Source: Naasia lichenicola
GTDB taxonomy: Bacteria; Actinomycetota; Actinomycetes; Actinomycetales; Microbacteriaceae
Reading direction: 5' to 3'
DNA length: 64,000 nucleotides
NCBI RefSeq assembly: GCF_004801885.1
Contig: NZ_SSSM01000001.1
Span: forward strand, 372,001 to 436,000
The position numbers and the translations under genes were made by a program. Position 1 is the first letter of the stretch; each line of letters opens with the position of its first letter. The notes beneath the pieces are model-generated. The model made no database searches. It was not told where the DNA came from and worked only from the letters and a program-made list of their open reading frames with translations. Of this stretch, positions 9,604 to 17,725 are shown piece after piece.

Positions 9604-10578
9604 ATGACGGCACTCGACGCTTCGTCCGCCCCGGGGCTCACGCAGAGCTCCGGGATCGGCCCGCGCAGGACGGGCGCCCGCCGGTTCCGGTGGAACGTCG
9701 GGCTGCTCGCCCTGCCCATCGGGGTCTGGCTCGTCTTCTTCTTCATCGTGCCGTTCGTCGTCATCCTCTGGTACAGCTTCGGAGACAAGCCGAGCCTCTA
9801 CGTGACCCACTCCAACGACACGCTGTCGTTGGGACGCTTCGCCGAGGCCCTCAGCCCCGTCTTCTTCCAGACCTTCGCGCGCACGCTGAACATCGCGGCA
9901 TCGGGGACGCTGATCTGCCTCCTGATCGGCTTCCCGATCGCCTACTGGATGGCCGTCAAGCTGTCCCCGAAGTACCAGGGCCTCGCGCTCGGCCTGGTGC
10001 TCGTGCCGTACTGGACCAACTTCCTGGTCCGGACGATCGGCTGGCAGATCACCCTCAGCCCGCAGTCGTTCCTCGCGGACGTCTCGCGGAACCTCGGCTT
10101 CGGCACGCCCGAACTGCTCTACACCTCGGGCGCGGTCCAGCTGGGAGTCGTCTACAACTACCTCCCGCTGATGATCCTTCCGCTCTACGTGGCGCTCGAG
10201 CGGATGGATCACCGCCTGCTCGAGGCGAGCCGCGATCTCGGCGCCAATGCCTTCGAGGGCTTCCGCCGGGTGACCGTTCCGCTCGCCCTGCCCGGCATCG
10301 GCGCGGGCCTGCTGCTCGTGTTCGTGCCGCTGATGGGCGACTACATCACGCCGAGCGTGCTCGGCGGGGCAGCGGGCAGCATGGTCGGCCAGATGGTCGC
10401 CTCGCAGTTCCAGACCGCGCAGAACTGGGCTCTCGGGTCGGCGATGGCGATCCTGCTGATGCTCGCGATCCTCGCGGTGGTCGTTGTCTTCGCGATCATC
10501 TTCAAGGTGATCGGCATGGTCATCGACAGGGTCGAACGGGTCAACGTGCTCGATGACGCCAAGGGGAGCGCAGCATGA
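9604..10578 (+). CDS. potB: Polyamine-type ABC permease (PotB-like)
   Basis: Membrane subunit of 324 aa with about six transmembrane segments and a cytoplasmic N-terminal tail (about 30 residues). The ATPase-coupling EAA loop appears as EASRDLGANAFEGFRRVTVPLALPG. It ends with an ATGA overlap on the next permease gene, so the pair is made together and forms the heterodimeric channel of the importer. Confidence 0.9.
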   Translation: MTALDASSAPGLTQSSGIGPRRTGARRFRWNVGLLALPIGVWLVFFFIVPFVVILWYSFGDKPSLYVTHSNDTLSLGRFAEALSPVFFQTFARTLNIAASGTLICLLIGFPIAYWMAVKLSPKYQGLALGLVLVPYWTNFLVRTIGWQITLSPQSFLADVSRNLGFGTPELLYTSGAVQLGVVYNYLPLMILPLYVALERMDHRLLEASRDLGANAFEGFRRVTVPLALPGIGAGLLLVFVPLMGDYITPSVLGGAAGSMVGQMVASQFQTAQNWALGSAMAILLMLAILAVVVVFAIIFKVIGMVIDRVERVNVLDDAKGSAA

Positions 10579-11501
10579 CCGCCACCATCGATGCACCGGC
10601 CACCGCCACAGCGGTGACCGGGACCGAGACCGAGCCGAAGGGACATCGCCGCAAGGTCGACGTCGGAACCCTGCTGCTCACGATCTGGGGCGTACTCGGC
10701 TTCCTGTTCCTGTTCTTCCCGGTGCTCGTGATCATCGCGTACTCGTTCAACACCGGACGCATCCTGCAGGCATGGGACGGCTTCGGGTTCTCCTCCTATG
10801 CGGCGGCGCTGAGCAATCCGGCGATCATCTCGGGCGTGCAGGTCTCGCTCTACGTGGCGTTCTGGTCGGCTGTCGTGTCTGCCGTGCTGGGGTCACTGGC
10901 CGGCGTTGCGCTCGCCCGCTCGCCGAAGGCCAAGTGGGTCGGCGTCCTCACCGGACTGCTCGCCCTCACCCTGGTCACGCCCGAGATCGTCAACGCGGTC
11001 TCTCTGCTGCCGTGGTTCGTCACGCTCGGCACCGATTGGGGGCTGTCCGCGTTCAACCTCGGACTGGTCCGGCTGATCATCGCGCACACCCTGTTCTCCT
11101 GCGCGGTCGTGACGTTCATCGTCCGGGCCAGGATGGCGGGGCTCAGCGTTTCCCTGGAGGAGGCAGCTGCCGACCTCGGTGCTCCGCCGATCCGCCGGTT
11201 CCTCGACATCACCTTCCCGCTCATGCGTCCCGCGGTGATCTCGGGCGCCCTGCTGTCGTTCACACTCAGCCTCGACAACACGGTGCTCTCGAGCTTCGTG
11301 TCCGTCGCGGGGTCGACGCCGTGGCCGGTGTTCGTCTTCTCGTCGCTGCGCTCGAGCCTGCGGCCCGAGATCGCGGCGATGTCGACGCTCATGCTGCTGC
11401 TGACCCTCGTCGCACTCGGCCTCGTGGCCTTCGTGCTGTCCCGGGCCAGCAAGAAGACGGGCGAGGGCCCGAGCCTTGCCTCCACCCTCGCCGGCGGCTG
11501 A
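10575..11501 (+). CDS. potC: Polyamine-type ABC permease (PotC-like)
   Basis: Second channel subunit (308 aa) with six predicted membrane helices and an EAA loop seen as EEAAADLGAPPIRRFLDITFPLMRP. It starts inside the potB stop. A long inverted repeat (11533-11592) follows 31 nt after its stop and ends the pot operon. Confidence 0.9.
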   Translation: MTATIDAPATATAVTGTETEPKGHRRKVDVGTLLLTIWGVLGFLFLFFPVLVIIAYSFNTGRILQAWDGFGFSSYAAALSNPAIISGVQVSLYVAFWSAVVSAVLGSLAGVALARSPKAKWVGVLTGLLALTLVTPEIVNAVSLLPWFVTLGTDWGLSAFNLGLVRLIIAHTLFSCAVVTFIVRARMAGLSVSLEEAAADLGAPPIRRFLDITFPLMRPAVISGALLSFTLSLDNTVLSSFVSVAGSTPWPVFVFSSLRSSLRPEIAAMSTLMLLLTLVALGLVAFVLSRASKKTGEGPSLASTLAGG

Positions 11502-11532
11502 TCCATCGGGCGCAAGCACCCTCTGCATGACA

Positions 11533-11592
11533 ACGAACTGCCCAGTTCTGCCGCTTGAAAGCACTCTCAGGCAGCAGAACTGGGCAGTTCGT
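11533..11592. terminator. Bidirectional terminator after the pot operon
   Basis: Perfect 19-bp inverted repeat, arms 11533-11551 and 11574-11592, 22-nt loop. The pairing extends imperfectly outward through TGCATG on both sides. It lies between potC and the convergent FAD oxidoreductase gene. Confidence 0.75.
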
Positions 11593-11601
11593 CCATGCAT
11601 C

Positions 11602-11645
11602 GTTGGTCGAGGAGGCCGTTCACGGCCGTCTCGAGACCGGCTGAG
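11602..11645 (+). repeat. GTTGGTCGAGGAG palindromic intergenic repeat
   Basis: Reads GTTGGTCGAGGAG-GCCGTTCACGGC-CGTCTCGAGACCGG. It has the outer arms GGTCGAG/CTCGAGACC and an inner palindrome, and the same consensus as the copies at 44837 and 45895. It lies between convergent genes. Confidence 0.8.
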
Positions 11646-11656
11646 CGGGTCCTGAC

Positions 11657-13078
11657 TTACGAGTCGAAGCCGAGGCCGACGGCGTCCATGGCCTTGAGCA
11701 GGACGTTGCGCCGTCCCTCGCGGTGGTCGGCGCGGTCGAGCGACCAGCGCGTGGCCTGGATGCCGATCGAGGCGAGCGGCTCGGGCGGGAACGGGATGGG
11801 CAGGGACTTCACCATCTCGAGCTCGGTGCGCTCGGTCTTCTCCCCGGAGAGGAGGTCGAGCATGACCTCAGCCGCGAACCTCGTGGCTCCGACGCCGAGT
11901 CCGGTGAAGCCGGCGGCGTAGGCGACCCGGCCCTTGCGTGCGGTTCCGTAGAACGCGCAGAAGCGGCTGCAGGTGTCGATGGCGCCCGCCCAGCGGTGGG
12001 TGAACCGGATGCCCTCGAGCTGCGGGAACGTCGTGAGGAAGTGGCTGGCGAGCCGCTCGAAGCTCTTCGGCCGCTTCTCATAGCGGGAGCGCACCTTGCC
12101 GCCGGCGTAGTACACGGCGTCGTAGCCGCCCCACAGGATCCGGTTGTCGGCGCTCAGTCGGTAGTAGTGGAACTGGTTGGCGGCATCGCCGATGCCCTCG
12201 CGTCCACTCCATCCGATCGCGGCGAGCTGTGCGTCGGTCAGCGGCTCGGTCATGAGCACGTAGTCGTAGACGGGAACGGTCATCAGTCGGTTCCGCGCGA
12301 GCAGCGACGGGTAGACGTTGGTCGCGAGCGCGACGGAGCCGGCCTGCACGCGGGCGTCGGGGGTGCGGACCTGCACGCCGTCTCCGTCGCTGTCGAGCTC
12401 GGTGACGCGGGTGTCCTCGAAGATCTGCACTCCGGCCTCGACCGCGACGCGGGCGAGTTCGACGGCGAGCTTCGCCGGATGCACCAGAGCGGTGGTCCGC
12501 GCATCGCGAAGGCCCGCGAGGTAGGTGGGGGAGTCGACGAGCGCTCGGATGGCGTCGCCCTCGAGCAGCTGACTGTGCGGGTCGGCGGCTGCCGCCTCAC
12601 GCAGCCACTCGACCTGGTGCGGTTCGGTGGCGATGTCGATGCCGCCCGAACGCTCGAAGTCGCAGTCGAGCCCCAGCTCGGCGACGGTGCGCTCGATGGC
12701 GTCGAGGTTCTCCATGCCGAGCCGGTCGAGCTGCGCGAGCTCCTGGGGGAACCGCGCCTCGCCATTGGCGGCCCCGTGCGTGAGGCTGGCGGCCACGAAC
12801 CCGCCGTTGCGGCCGGACGCCGCCCAGCCCACGGTCTTGGCCTCCAGCAGGACCACCGAGCGATCCGGATCGCGCTGCTTCGCGAGCAGCGCCGTCCACA
12901 GACCGCAGTAGCCGCCGCCCACCACGACCAGGTCGGCGTGGATGTCGGCGGTCAGGCGGGGGTGCTGCACCCGGGGTCCGAGATCGTTCAGCCAGAACCC
13001 CCCACGACGGCTCTGAGCGAGGGAGTGCTCGACGGCGCTCGCGGGTGGAGCCTGGCGTTCGAAGACGGTGGTTGCCAC
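11657..13078 (-). CDS. FAD-dependent oxidoreductase (DAO family; gamma-glutamylputrescine oxidase-like)
   Basis: Flavoprotein of the D-amino-acid-oxidase/GlyOx fold (473 aa). The ADP-binding motif VVVGGGYCGL lies at residues 51-60, followed by the OrdL/PuuB-like GWAASGRNGGF stretch; the C-terminal AAGFTGLGVGATRFAAEVMLD is the second FAD-contacting region. Within the DAO family these features resemble gamma-glutamylputrescine oxidases. Convergence with the pot operon and proximity to agmatine deiminase support amine oxidation. The GTG at 13078 is preferred to the in-frame GTG at 13099 because TAGGCT ends 7 nt upstream of it. The exact amine is unproven. Confidence 0.82.
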   Translation of the reverse strand: MATTVFERQAPPASAVEHSLAQSRRGGFWLNDLGPRVQHPRLTADIHADLVVVGGGYCGLWTALLAKQRDPDRSVVLLEAKTVGWAASGRNGGFVAASLTHGAANGEARFPQELAQLDRLGMENLDAIERTVAELGLDCDFERSGGIDIATEPHQVEWLREAAAADPHSQLLEGDAIRALVDSPTYLAGLRDARTTALVHPAKLAVELARVAVEAGVQIFEDTRVTELDSDGDGVQVRTPDARVQAGSVALATNVYPSLLARNRLMTVPVYDYVLMTEPLTDAQLAAIGWSGREGIGDAANQFHYYRLSADNRILWGGYDAVYYAGGKVRSRYEKRPKSFERLASHFLTTFPQLEGIRFTHRWAGAIDTCSRFCAFYGTARKGRVAYAAGFTGLGVGATRFAAEVMLDLLSGEKTERTELEMVKSLPIPFPPEPLASIGIQATRWSLDRADHREGRRNVLLKAMDAVGLGFDS

Positions 13079-13085
13079 GGATCCG

Positions 13086-13091
13086 AGCCTA
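13086..13091 (-). promoter_or_regulatory. -10 element of a leaderless FAD oxidoreductase mRNA
   Basis: TAGGCT on the minus strand, 7 nt before GTG 13078. It decides between two in-frame GTG starts, because the alternative at 13099 would lie upstream of the promoter element. Confidence 0.55.
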
Positions 13092-13151
13092 CCGGCCACG
13101 TCCGACGGACGTTTCCGACAGTCCGCGACCCGTCACGCAATGGATCCGGTA

Positions 13152-13988
13152 TCAGCGCTTCTCGAGCAGGGCATCCTCGATATCGCTGTCCGACCTCTTC
13201 GCCGCGCGTCTGCGGACGCGCTGCGCCGCCCGCTCCTGCTCCTCTGGGTCGTCGGCGTTGCGGTACCGGTATTCCTGGCGGATGGCGAAGCCGAGCCCGA
13301 CGAAGCCGATGATCGCGAAGATCACCCACTGGAAGGCGTAGGAGAGGTGAGGACCCTCATCGATCTCCGGTCGGAAGTTGGGCAACGGCACCTCGGTGAC
13401 CGAGGGGCTCTCGCTGACCAGGAGGCCGTATGCCCCCGTGTAGGTCGGCTGGTCCAGAGTCGTGGCGATCGTTGGCAGGTGGATCGAGGCGAGCACCCCG
13501 GTGGCCGTGGTCCCGGCCGGCACGGTCGGCTCGCCGGGTTTGAGGCGGGCGACGACGCTCACCTGTCCGCTCGGCGGATCGGGAATGCTGTCCGGCGCCA
13601 GCGCCGACGACTCGACCGGCAGCCAGCCCCGGTCCACGATGAACACCGAGCCGTCGGCGAGGCGCAGGGGGGTGAGCACCTCGAACCCGGGCTGCGAGCT
13701 GCGAGGACGATTGCGGACCAGGAGCTGCTGGTCGGTCTCGTAGGTCCCGGTCATGGCGACCGGCTGCCACTTCTCGGTGACGCGGTAGTCCGTGAGCCCG
13801 GTCAGCGCGTCGGCGAGCGGAATCGGCTCGGCGTCGTAGTTCTGCTCGATCCGAGTGTCCTCGGCGACCTTCTCGGCTCTCCGCTCGAGCTGCCACCATG
13901 CCAGACCCGCGCAGGCCACGGCGAACAGCACCGCGAGTGCCAGGTAGCGCAGCCACCGTCCGGTGAGCGCGAAGCGCCAGCGGTTCAT
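13152..13988 (-). CDS. SURF1 family protein (cytochrome oxidase assembly)
   Basis: Membrane protein of 278 aa with the SURF1 layout: an N-terminal helix (about residues 14-32), the family's QLERR just after it, a large extracytoplasmic domain, and a second helix near residues 228-246 followed by a basic cytoplasmic tail. SURF1 proteins assist haem a insertion or assembly of aa3-type cytochrome c oxidase. It heads away from a cluster of two small conserved genes on the same strand, as seen in related actinobacteria. Confidence 0.9.
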   Translation of the reverse strand: MNRWRFALTGRWLRYLALAVLFAVACAGLAWWQLERRAEKVAEDTRIEQNYDAEPIPLADALTGLTDYRVTEKWQPVAMTGTYETDQQLLVRNRPRSSQPGFEVLTPLRLADGSVFIVDRGWLPVESSALAPDSIPDPPSGQVSVVARLKPGEPTVPAGTTATGVLASIHLPTIATTLDQPTYTGAYGLLVSESPSVTEVPLPNFRPEIDEGPHLSYAFQWVIFAIIGFVGLGFAIRQEYRYRNADDPEEQERAAQRVRRRAAKRSDSDIEDALLEKR

Positions 13989-14108
13989 CGGACCGCTCGG
14001 TTCGCGGGCGGCGGCGTCGACTCGGTCATCGCGCCAAGCCTGGCACGACGAGCTGAGACGGGCGGCAGGGCGACGGGTGCCGCGATGGTCGCCGTCGGCC
14101 GGACGGCG

Positions 14109-14354
14109 TCACGGGATCTCGGTGTGCTCCGGCGTGACGCCATCCACGATGCGTGCGGGGAAGTCGCGGGACAGGAGGTAGTCGAGCAGCCACGGCGCGT
14201 GCTCGTCGCAGCCGAGCCAGACCTTCACGCGGTCTTCCGAGTGGATGCGGGGGTTGCGCCATTCGATCCGCGCCACCGCCGGCAGTCGGCAGCCGGCCCG
14301 CGAGCAGATGGGCACGGCATCCGGTTCCGTCTGCATCCCGTTCACCGCCCCCAT
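14109..14354 (-). CDS. Small conserved Cys-rich protein
   Basis: 81-aa protein of unknown function. Four possible metal ligands are seen: Cys17, Cys22 (CSRAGC), Cys49 and His52 (GCDEH), so a small zinc-binding fold is likely. It lies on the same strand as the SURF1 and DUF3099 genes, between them. An internal ATG at residue 7 (MQTEP) is an alternative start. Kept as a real gene because of the spaced Cys/His pattern and tight fit between neighbours. Confidence 0.65.
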   Translation of the reverse strand: MGAVNGMQTEPDAVPICSRAGCRLPAVARIEWRNPRIHSEDRVKVWLGCDEHAPWLLDYLLSRDFPARIVDGVTPEHTEIP

Positions 14355-14367
14355 GACTATCGCCCGC

Positions 14368-14676
14368 CTACTGTCCGCTCGTCGGGTCTCGGCGCTGCTC
14401 CAGCACGGGAACGACCTGCACCGGGCCGACGATCGAGGTCTGCGGCGCGGGCTTGGCGCCCACGTTCGCGAAGACGACGGCGACGTACGGGAGGACGATG
14501 GCTCCGAGACCGAAGATGGCCACGAGCACCAGATTATCCCGAGAGATGATGCAGGCGATGAGGCAGATCGTGCGCACGCCCATGGTCACCGTGTACCTCA
14601 CGGCGCGAGAGTGCCGCTCCTCGCTGGGAGATGCGGGAAGGTTGGTGAGGGACTGCGGCTGATCGCGTTTGACCAT
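14368..14676 (-). CDS. DUF3099 membrane protein
   Basis: 102-aa protein with two adjacent hydrophobic helices (about residues 28-46 and 48-70) around IISRDN, the pattern of the actinobacterial DUF3099 family. Function unknown. TAGGCT lies 9 nt before its ATG, suggesting a leaderless or very short-leader transcript that would also cover the small Cys-rich gene downstream (13-nt gap). Confidence 0.8.
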   Translation of the reverse strand: MVKRDQPQSLTNLPASPSEERHSRAVRYTVTMGVRTICLIACIISRDNLVLVAIFGLGAIVLPYVAVVFANVGAKPAPQTSIVGPVQVVPVLEQRRDPTSGQ

Positions 14677-14685
14677 GACCGGATC

Positions 14686-14691
14686 AGCCTA
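14686..14691 (-). promoter_or_regulatory. -10 element before the DUF3099 gene
   Basis: TAGGCT on the minus strand, 9 nt from the ATG; no SD. Confidence 0.4.
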
Positions 14692-14794
14692 CGCCGGTGG
14701 AACGGCGCCCCAGTCGCGGCGCCCCCGTTTACAGCAACGGCACAGCGAGAGGTCCGGAGCGCCGGCCGGGCCGGTGGTCGCGCGGGCGACGCTC

Positions 14795-14800
14795 TAGGCT
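14795..14800 (+). promoter_or_regulatory. -10 element for the fabG-like gene
   Basis: TAGGCT 49 nt before the TTG start, the same hexamer used by several other genes in the window. Here it gives a leader of about 42 nt that carries an SD. Confidence 0.4.
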
Positions 14801-14849
14801 GGACGCCGCCGATCGGACGTCGCCGTTCGGCAGGCGACAGGAGCCCGCG

Positions 14850-15560
14850 TTGACCACTCGAACCGTTCTCATCACCGGCGGGAATCGCGGTATCGGCTAT
14901 GCGATCGCCGAGGAGTTCGTCGCGCAGGGCCACCGGGTCGCAGTCACCTCCCGCTCCGGCAGCGGCGGGCCGGATGGCGCGCTCACCGTGGCGGGGGATG
15001 TAACCGACGCCGCGAGCATCGACGCCGCGTTCACCGCCGTGGAGGCCGAGCTCGGCCCTGTCGAGGTCATCGTCGCCAACGCCGGGATCACTCGGGACAC
15101 CCTCGTGCTGCGCATGTCCGAGGACGACTTCACGGATGTCATCGACACGAACCTCACCGGGGCCTTCCGTCTGGTCAAGCGCGCATCGAAGGGCATGCTG
15201 AAGGCTCGCTTCGGTCGCGTGATCTTCATCTCGAGCGTCGTCGGCCTGTACGGGGGAGCGGGCCAGGTCAACTACTCCGCCTCCAAGGCCGCGCTGGTCG
15301 GCATGGCCCGGTCGCTCACCCGCGAGCTGGGCGCCCGTGGCCTCACCGCCAACGTCGTCGCTCCGGGATTCATCGAGACGGAGATGACCGCGGAGCTCCC
15401 CGAAGCGCAGCAGGCCGAGTACCGGAAGGCCATCCCCGCCGGTCGGTTCGCGAGCGCGGCCGAGGTCGCGAAGGTCGTCGCCTGGATCGCGAGCGACGAC
15501 GCCGGCTACATCTCGGGCGCCGTCATCCCCGTCGACGGCGGCCTCGGCATGGGCCACTGA
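14850..15560 (+). CDS. fabG: SDR-family 3-oxoacyl-[ACP] reductase-like protein
   Basis: Short-chain dehydrogenase of 236 aa. The NAD(P)-binding TGGNRGIG is at residues 9-16, NAG (VIVANAGITRD) in the middle, and the catalytic YSASK at Tyr142/Lys146. GFIETEMT and the C-terminal GAVIPVDGGLGMGH are typical of FabG. The TTG at 14850 is chosen because GGAG lies about 7 nt upstream and the protein then begins TTRTVLITGG; the longer in-frame extension is low-complexity. Fatty-acid synthesis is likely, as in mycobacterial FabG1, but no inhA-type gene follows, so a broader reductase role is possible. Confidence 0.85.
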   Translation: MTTRTVLITGGNRGIGYAIAEEFVAQGHRVAVTSRSGSGGPDGALTVAGDVTDAASIDAAFTAVEAELGPVEVIVANAGITRDTLVLRMSEDDFTDVIDTNLTGAFRLVKRASKGMLKARFGRVIFISSVVGLYGGAGQVNYSASKAALVGMARSLTRELGARGLTANVVAPGFIETEMTAELPEAQQAEYRKAIPAGRFASAAEVAKVVAWIASDDAGYISGAVIPVDGGLGMGH

Positions 15561-15583
15561 GCACCTCGCCGATCCACAGCCGG

Positions 15584-15644
15584 ATCGAGATGCCACTTTC
15601 CGTCCCTATCCGCGCGTTCTTGGGACGGAAACTGGCATCTCGAT
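15584..15644. terminator. Bidirectional terminator between the SDR gene and serB
   Basis: 23-bp inverted repeat with a single mismatch (arms 15584-15606 and 15622-15644, 15-nt loop). It occupies the convergent intergenic space. Confidence 0.8.
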
Positions 15645-15652
15645 GACGGGGT

Positions 15653-16351
15653 CTAGCCTCGCAGGCCGACCAGGGCCAGGATCTGGGAGAGGTCGCGGCC
15701 GTCGACGATGACGTCCGCCTGACCACGCACCGGCGCCTTGGCGTCGAAGGCCACCGACAGCCCGGCGCAGGCCATCATCAGCAGGTCGTTGGCGCCGTCC
15801 CCGATGGCGATGGTGCGAGCGAGCGGGATACCGCAGGCCGCCGACCACTCGGTCAGCGCCTGCGCCTTCGCCGCGGCGTCGATGATGGGCCCGACCAGTC
15901 CGCCGGTCAGCAGCCCATCCCGGACCTCGAGGCGATTGGCTCGCCAGAAGTCGAGGCCGAGCCGGTCCGCGAGTGGATCGAGGATCTCGTGGAAGCCGCC
16001 CGAGACGGTGGCGACGCGGCAGCCGGCCGCATGCAGTCCGGCGACCATGGCGGGCACGCCGTCGGTGACGCGGATCTGCTTCCCGATCCGCTCGAACACG
16101 TCGACCGGCACTCCGGCGAGGGTCGCGACCCGCTCGCGCAGGCTTGCGGCGAAGTCGAGCTCGCCCTCCATGGCACGGCGGGTGATCTCGGCCACCAGCG
16201 GACGGCTGCCCGCTGCGTCGGCGAGCAGCTCGATCACCTCGTCCTCGATCAGTGTCGAGTCGACGTCGAGCACCACCAGGTGGCGGATCCCCGCCCGTGG
16301 CAGGGCGAGGGACCCGGTGGCGGTGCCGACCGGCGGGCCCGGGTCGGGCAC
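15653..16351 (-). CDS. serB: Phosphoserine phosphatase SerB
   Basis: HAD-superfamily phosphatase making L-serine from O-phosphoserine (232 aa from GTG 16351). Motif I is VVLDVDSTLIEDE with Asp29/Asp31, ELLADAAG and GELDFAASLRERVATLAG are SerB-specific, and motif IV GDGANDLLMM is near the C-terminus. The frame stays open back into glgC, but that extension is an antisense-like arginine-rich shadow. GTG 16351 begins 11 nt after the glgC stop, so the two genes are probably cotranscribed. No N-terminal ACT domain, unlike mycobacterial SerB2. Confidence 0.9.
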   Translation of the reverse strand: MPDPGPPVGTATGSLALPRAGIRHLVVLDVDSTLIEDEVIELLADAAGSRPLVAEITRRAMEGELDFAASLRERVATLAGVPVDVFERIGKQIRVTDGVPAMVAGLHAAGCRVATVSGGFHEILDPLADRLGLDFWRANRLEVRDGLLTGGLVGPIIDAAAKAQALTEWSAACGIPLARTIAIGDGANDLLMMACAGLSVAFDAKAPVRGQADVIVDGRDLSQILALVGLRG

Positions 16352-16362
16352 AGCCGTCCCGG

Positions 16363-17604
16363 CTACGGCGCTACCCGTTCGCCCTTGCCGACGACGGTGA
16401 TGCCGCTGTCGGTGACGGTGAAGCCTCGGGAACGGTCGTGCTCGTGGTCGACGCCGACCCGGGCGCCCTCCTCGATCACGACGTTCTTGTCGAGGATCGC
16501 GCGGGCGACGACGGTGTTGGCGTGCACGGTGACCCGATCGAACAGCACCGAGTCGGTGACCACGGCGTTCGACTCGATGGTCGACCACGGGCCGATGACG
16601 CTGCGCTCGATCCGCGCACCGGAGATGAGGGACCCCAGCGACACGATGGAGTCGGTCATGCTGCCGTTGTTGCCGTGCGCATCGCGCACGAGCTTCGCGG
16701 GCGGCGAGTTGAGCTGCTGCGTGTAGATCGGCCACTGGCGGTTGTACAGGTTGAACACCGGCAGAGCCGAGATGAGGTCCTGGTGGGCCTCGAAGAACGA
16801 GTCGATCGTCCCCACGTCGCGCCAGTAGAAGCGGTCGCGGTCGGTCGCGCCCGGAACGTCGTTGCGGTTGAGGTCGTAGACCGCCGCGTTGCCCGCCTTC
16901 ACGAAGGCCGGGATGATGTCGCCGCCCATGTCGTGCTTGGAGTCGGGCAGCTCGGCATCGGCGACGACCGCGTCGATGAGGGCCTGGGTGTCGAAGACGT
17001 AGTTGCCCATCGAGGCCAGCACCTCGTCGGGGGAGTCGGCGAGTCCCTTGGGGTTGGCCGGCTTCTCCAGGAACTTCTGGATGGAGGTGGGCTTGCGCAC
17101 ACCCGTCTGGATCACGCCGAACTGGTTCGCGAGCGAGATCGGCTGTCGGATCGCCGCGACGGTCACTCCGCTGCCCGATTCGATGTGGGCGTCGATCATC
17201 TGGCTGAAGTCCATGCGGTACACGTGGTCGGCACCGACCACGACCACGATGTCGGGCTTCTCGTCGTTGATGAGGTTGAGGCTCTGCAGGATGGCGTCGG
17301 CCGATCCCGAGAACCAGCGCTTGCCGAGCCGCTGCTGGGCGGGCACCGATGCCACGTACGCGTTCAGCAGGCCCGACAGCCGCCAGGTCTCGGCCACGTG
17401 GCGGTCGAGGCTGTGCGACTTGTACTGGGTGAGGACGACGATCTGGGTGAGACCGGAGTTGATCAGATTCGACAGCGCGAAGTCGATCAGGCGGTAGGTG
17501 CCGCCGAAGGGCACAGCGGGTTTGGCTCGGTCGGCCGTCAGGGGCATGAGGCGCTTGCCCTCACCTCCGGCGAGGACGATTCCGAAGATCTTCTTTGATG
17601 CCAT
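16363..17604 (-). CDS. glgC: Glucose-1-phosphate adenylyltransferase
   Basis: Makes ADP-glucose from glucose-1-phosphate and ATP, the committed step of glycogen synthesis. The 413-aa protein has the nucleotide-binding [16 protein letters not shown] at its N-terminus, [18 protein letters not shown], and a C-terminal left-handed beta-helix. The ATG at 17604 is supported by TAAGGT ending 6 nt upstream. It diverges from glgA across 121 bp, so the two glycogen genes share one control region. Confidence 0.95.
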   Translation of the reverse strand: MASKKIFGIVLAGGEGKRLMPLTADRAKPAVPFGGTYRLIDFALSNLINSGLTQIVVLTQYKSHSLDRHVAETWRLSGLLNAYVASVPAQQRLGKRWFSGSADAILQSLNLINDEKPDIVVVVGADHVYRMDFSQMIDAHIESGSGVTVAAIRQPISLANQFGVIQTGVRKPTSIQKFLEKPANPKGLADSPDEVLASMGNYVFDTQALIDAVVADAELPDSKHDMGGDIIPAFVKAGNAAVYDLNRNDVPGATDRDRFYWRDVGTIDSFFEAHQDLISALPVFNLYNRQWPIYTQQLNSPPAKLVRDAHGNNGSMTDSIVSLGSLISGARIERSVIGPWSTIESNAVVTDSVLFDRVTVHANTVVARAILDKNVVIEEGARVGVDHEHDRSRGFTVTDSGITVVGKGERVAP

Positions 17605-17610
17605 GAGCCA

Positions 17611-17616
17611 ACCTTA
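17611..17616 (-). promoter_or_regulatory. -10 element of a leaderless glgC mRNA
   Basis: TAAGGT on the minus strand, 6 nt from the glgC ATG. Confidence 0.55.
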
Positions 17617-17713
17617 GAGCCTGATGAGGGCGCAAGTACCCACCCTCATCGGGGCACATCCGGTGGCTCCATGAGCACACATGGAGGTAGGGCAGCGGGA
17701 GGGGTGCAGGGAC

Positions 17714-17719
17714 TAACGT
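17714..17719 (+). promoter_or_regulatory. -10 element of a leaderless glgA mRNA
   Basis: TAACGT on the plus strand, 6 nt from the glgA GTG. With the glgC element it makes a symmetric divergent promoter pair. Confidence 0.55.
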
Positions 17720-17725
17720 GGTGCC

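Noticed and set aside
16352-16735. N-terminal extension of SerB into glgC
   Set aside because: The extension is Arg/His-rich low-complexity sequence overlapping glgC on the same strand in another frame; the SerB fold begins after GTG 16351.
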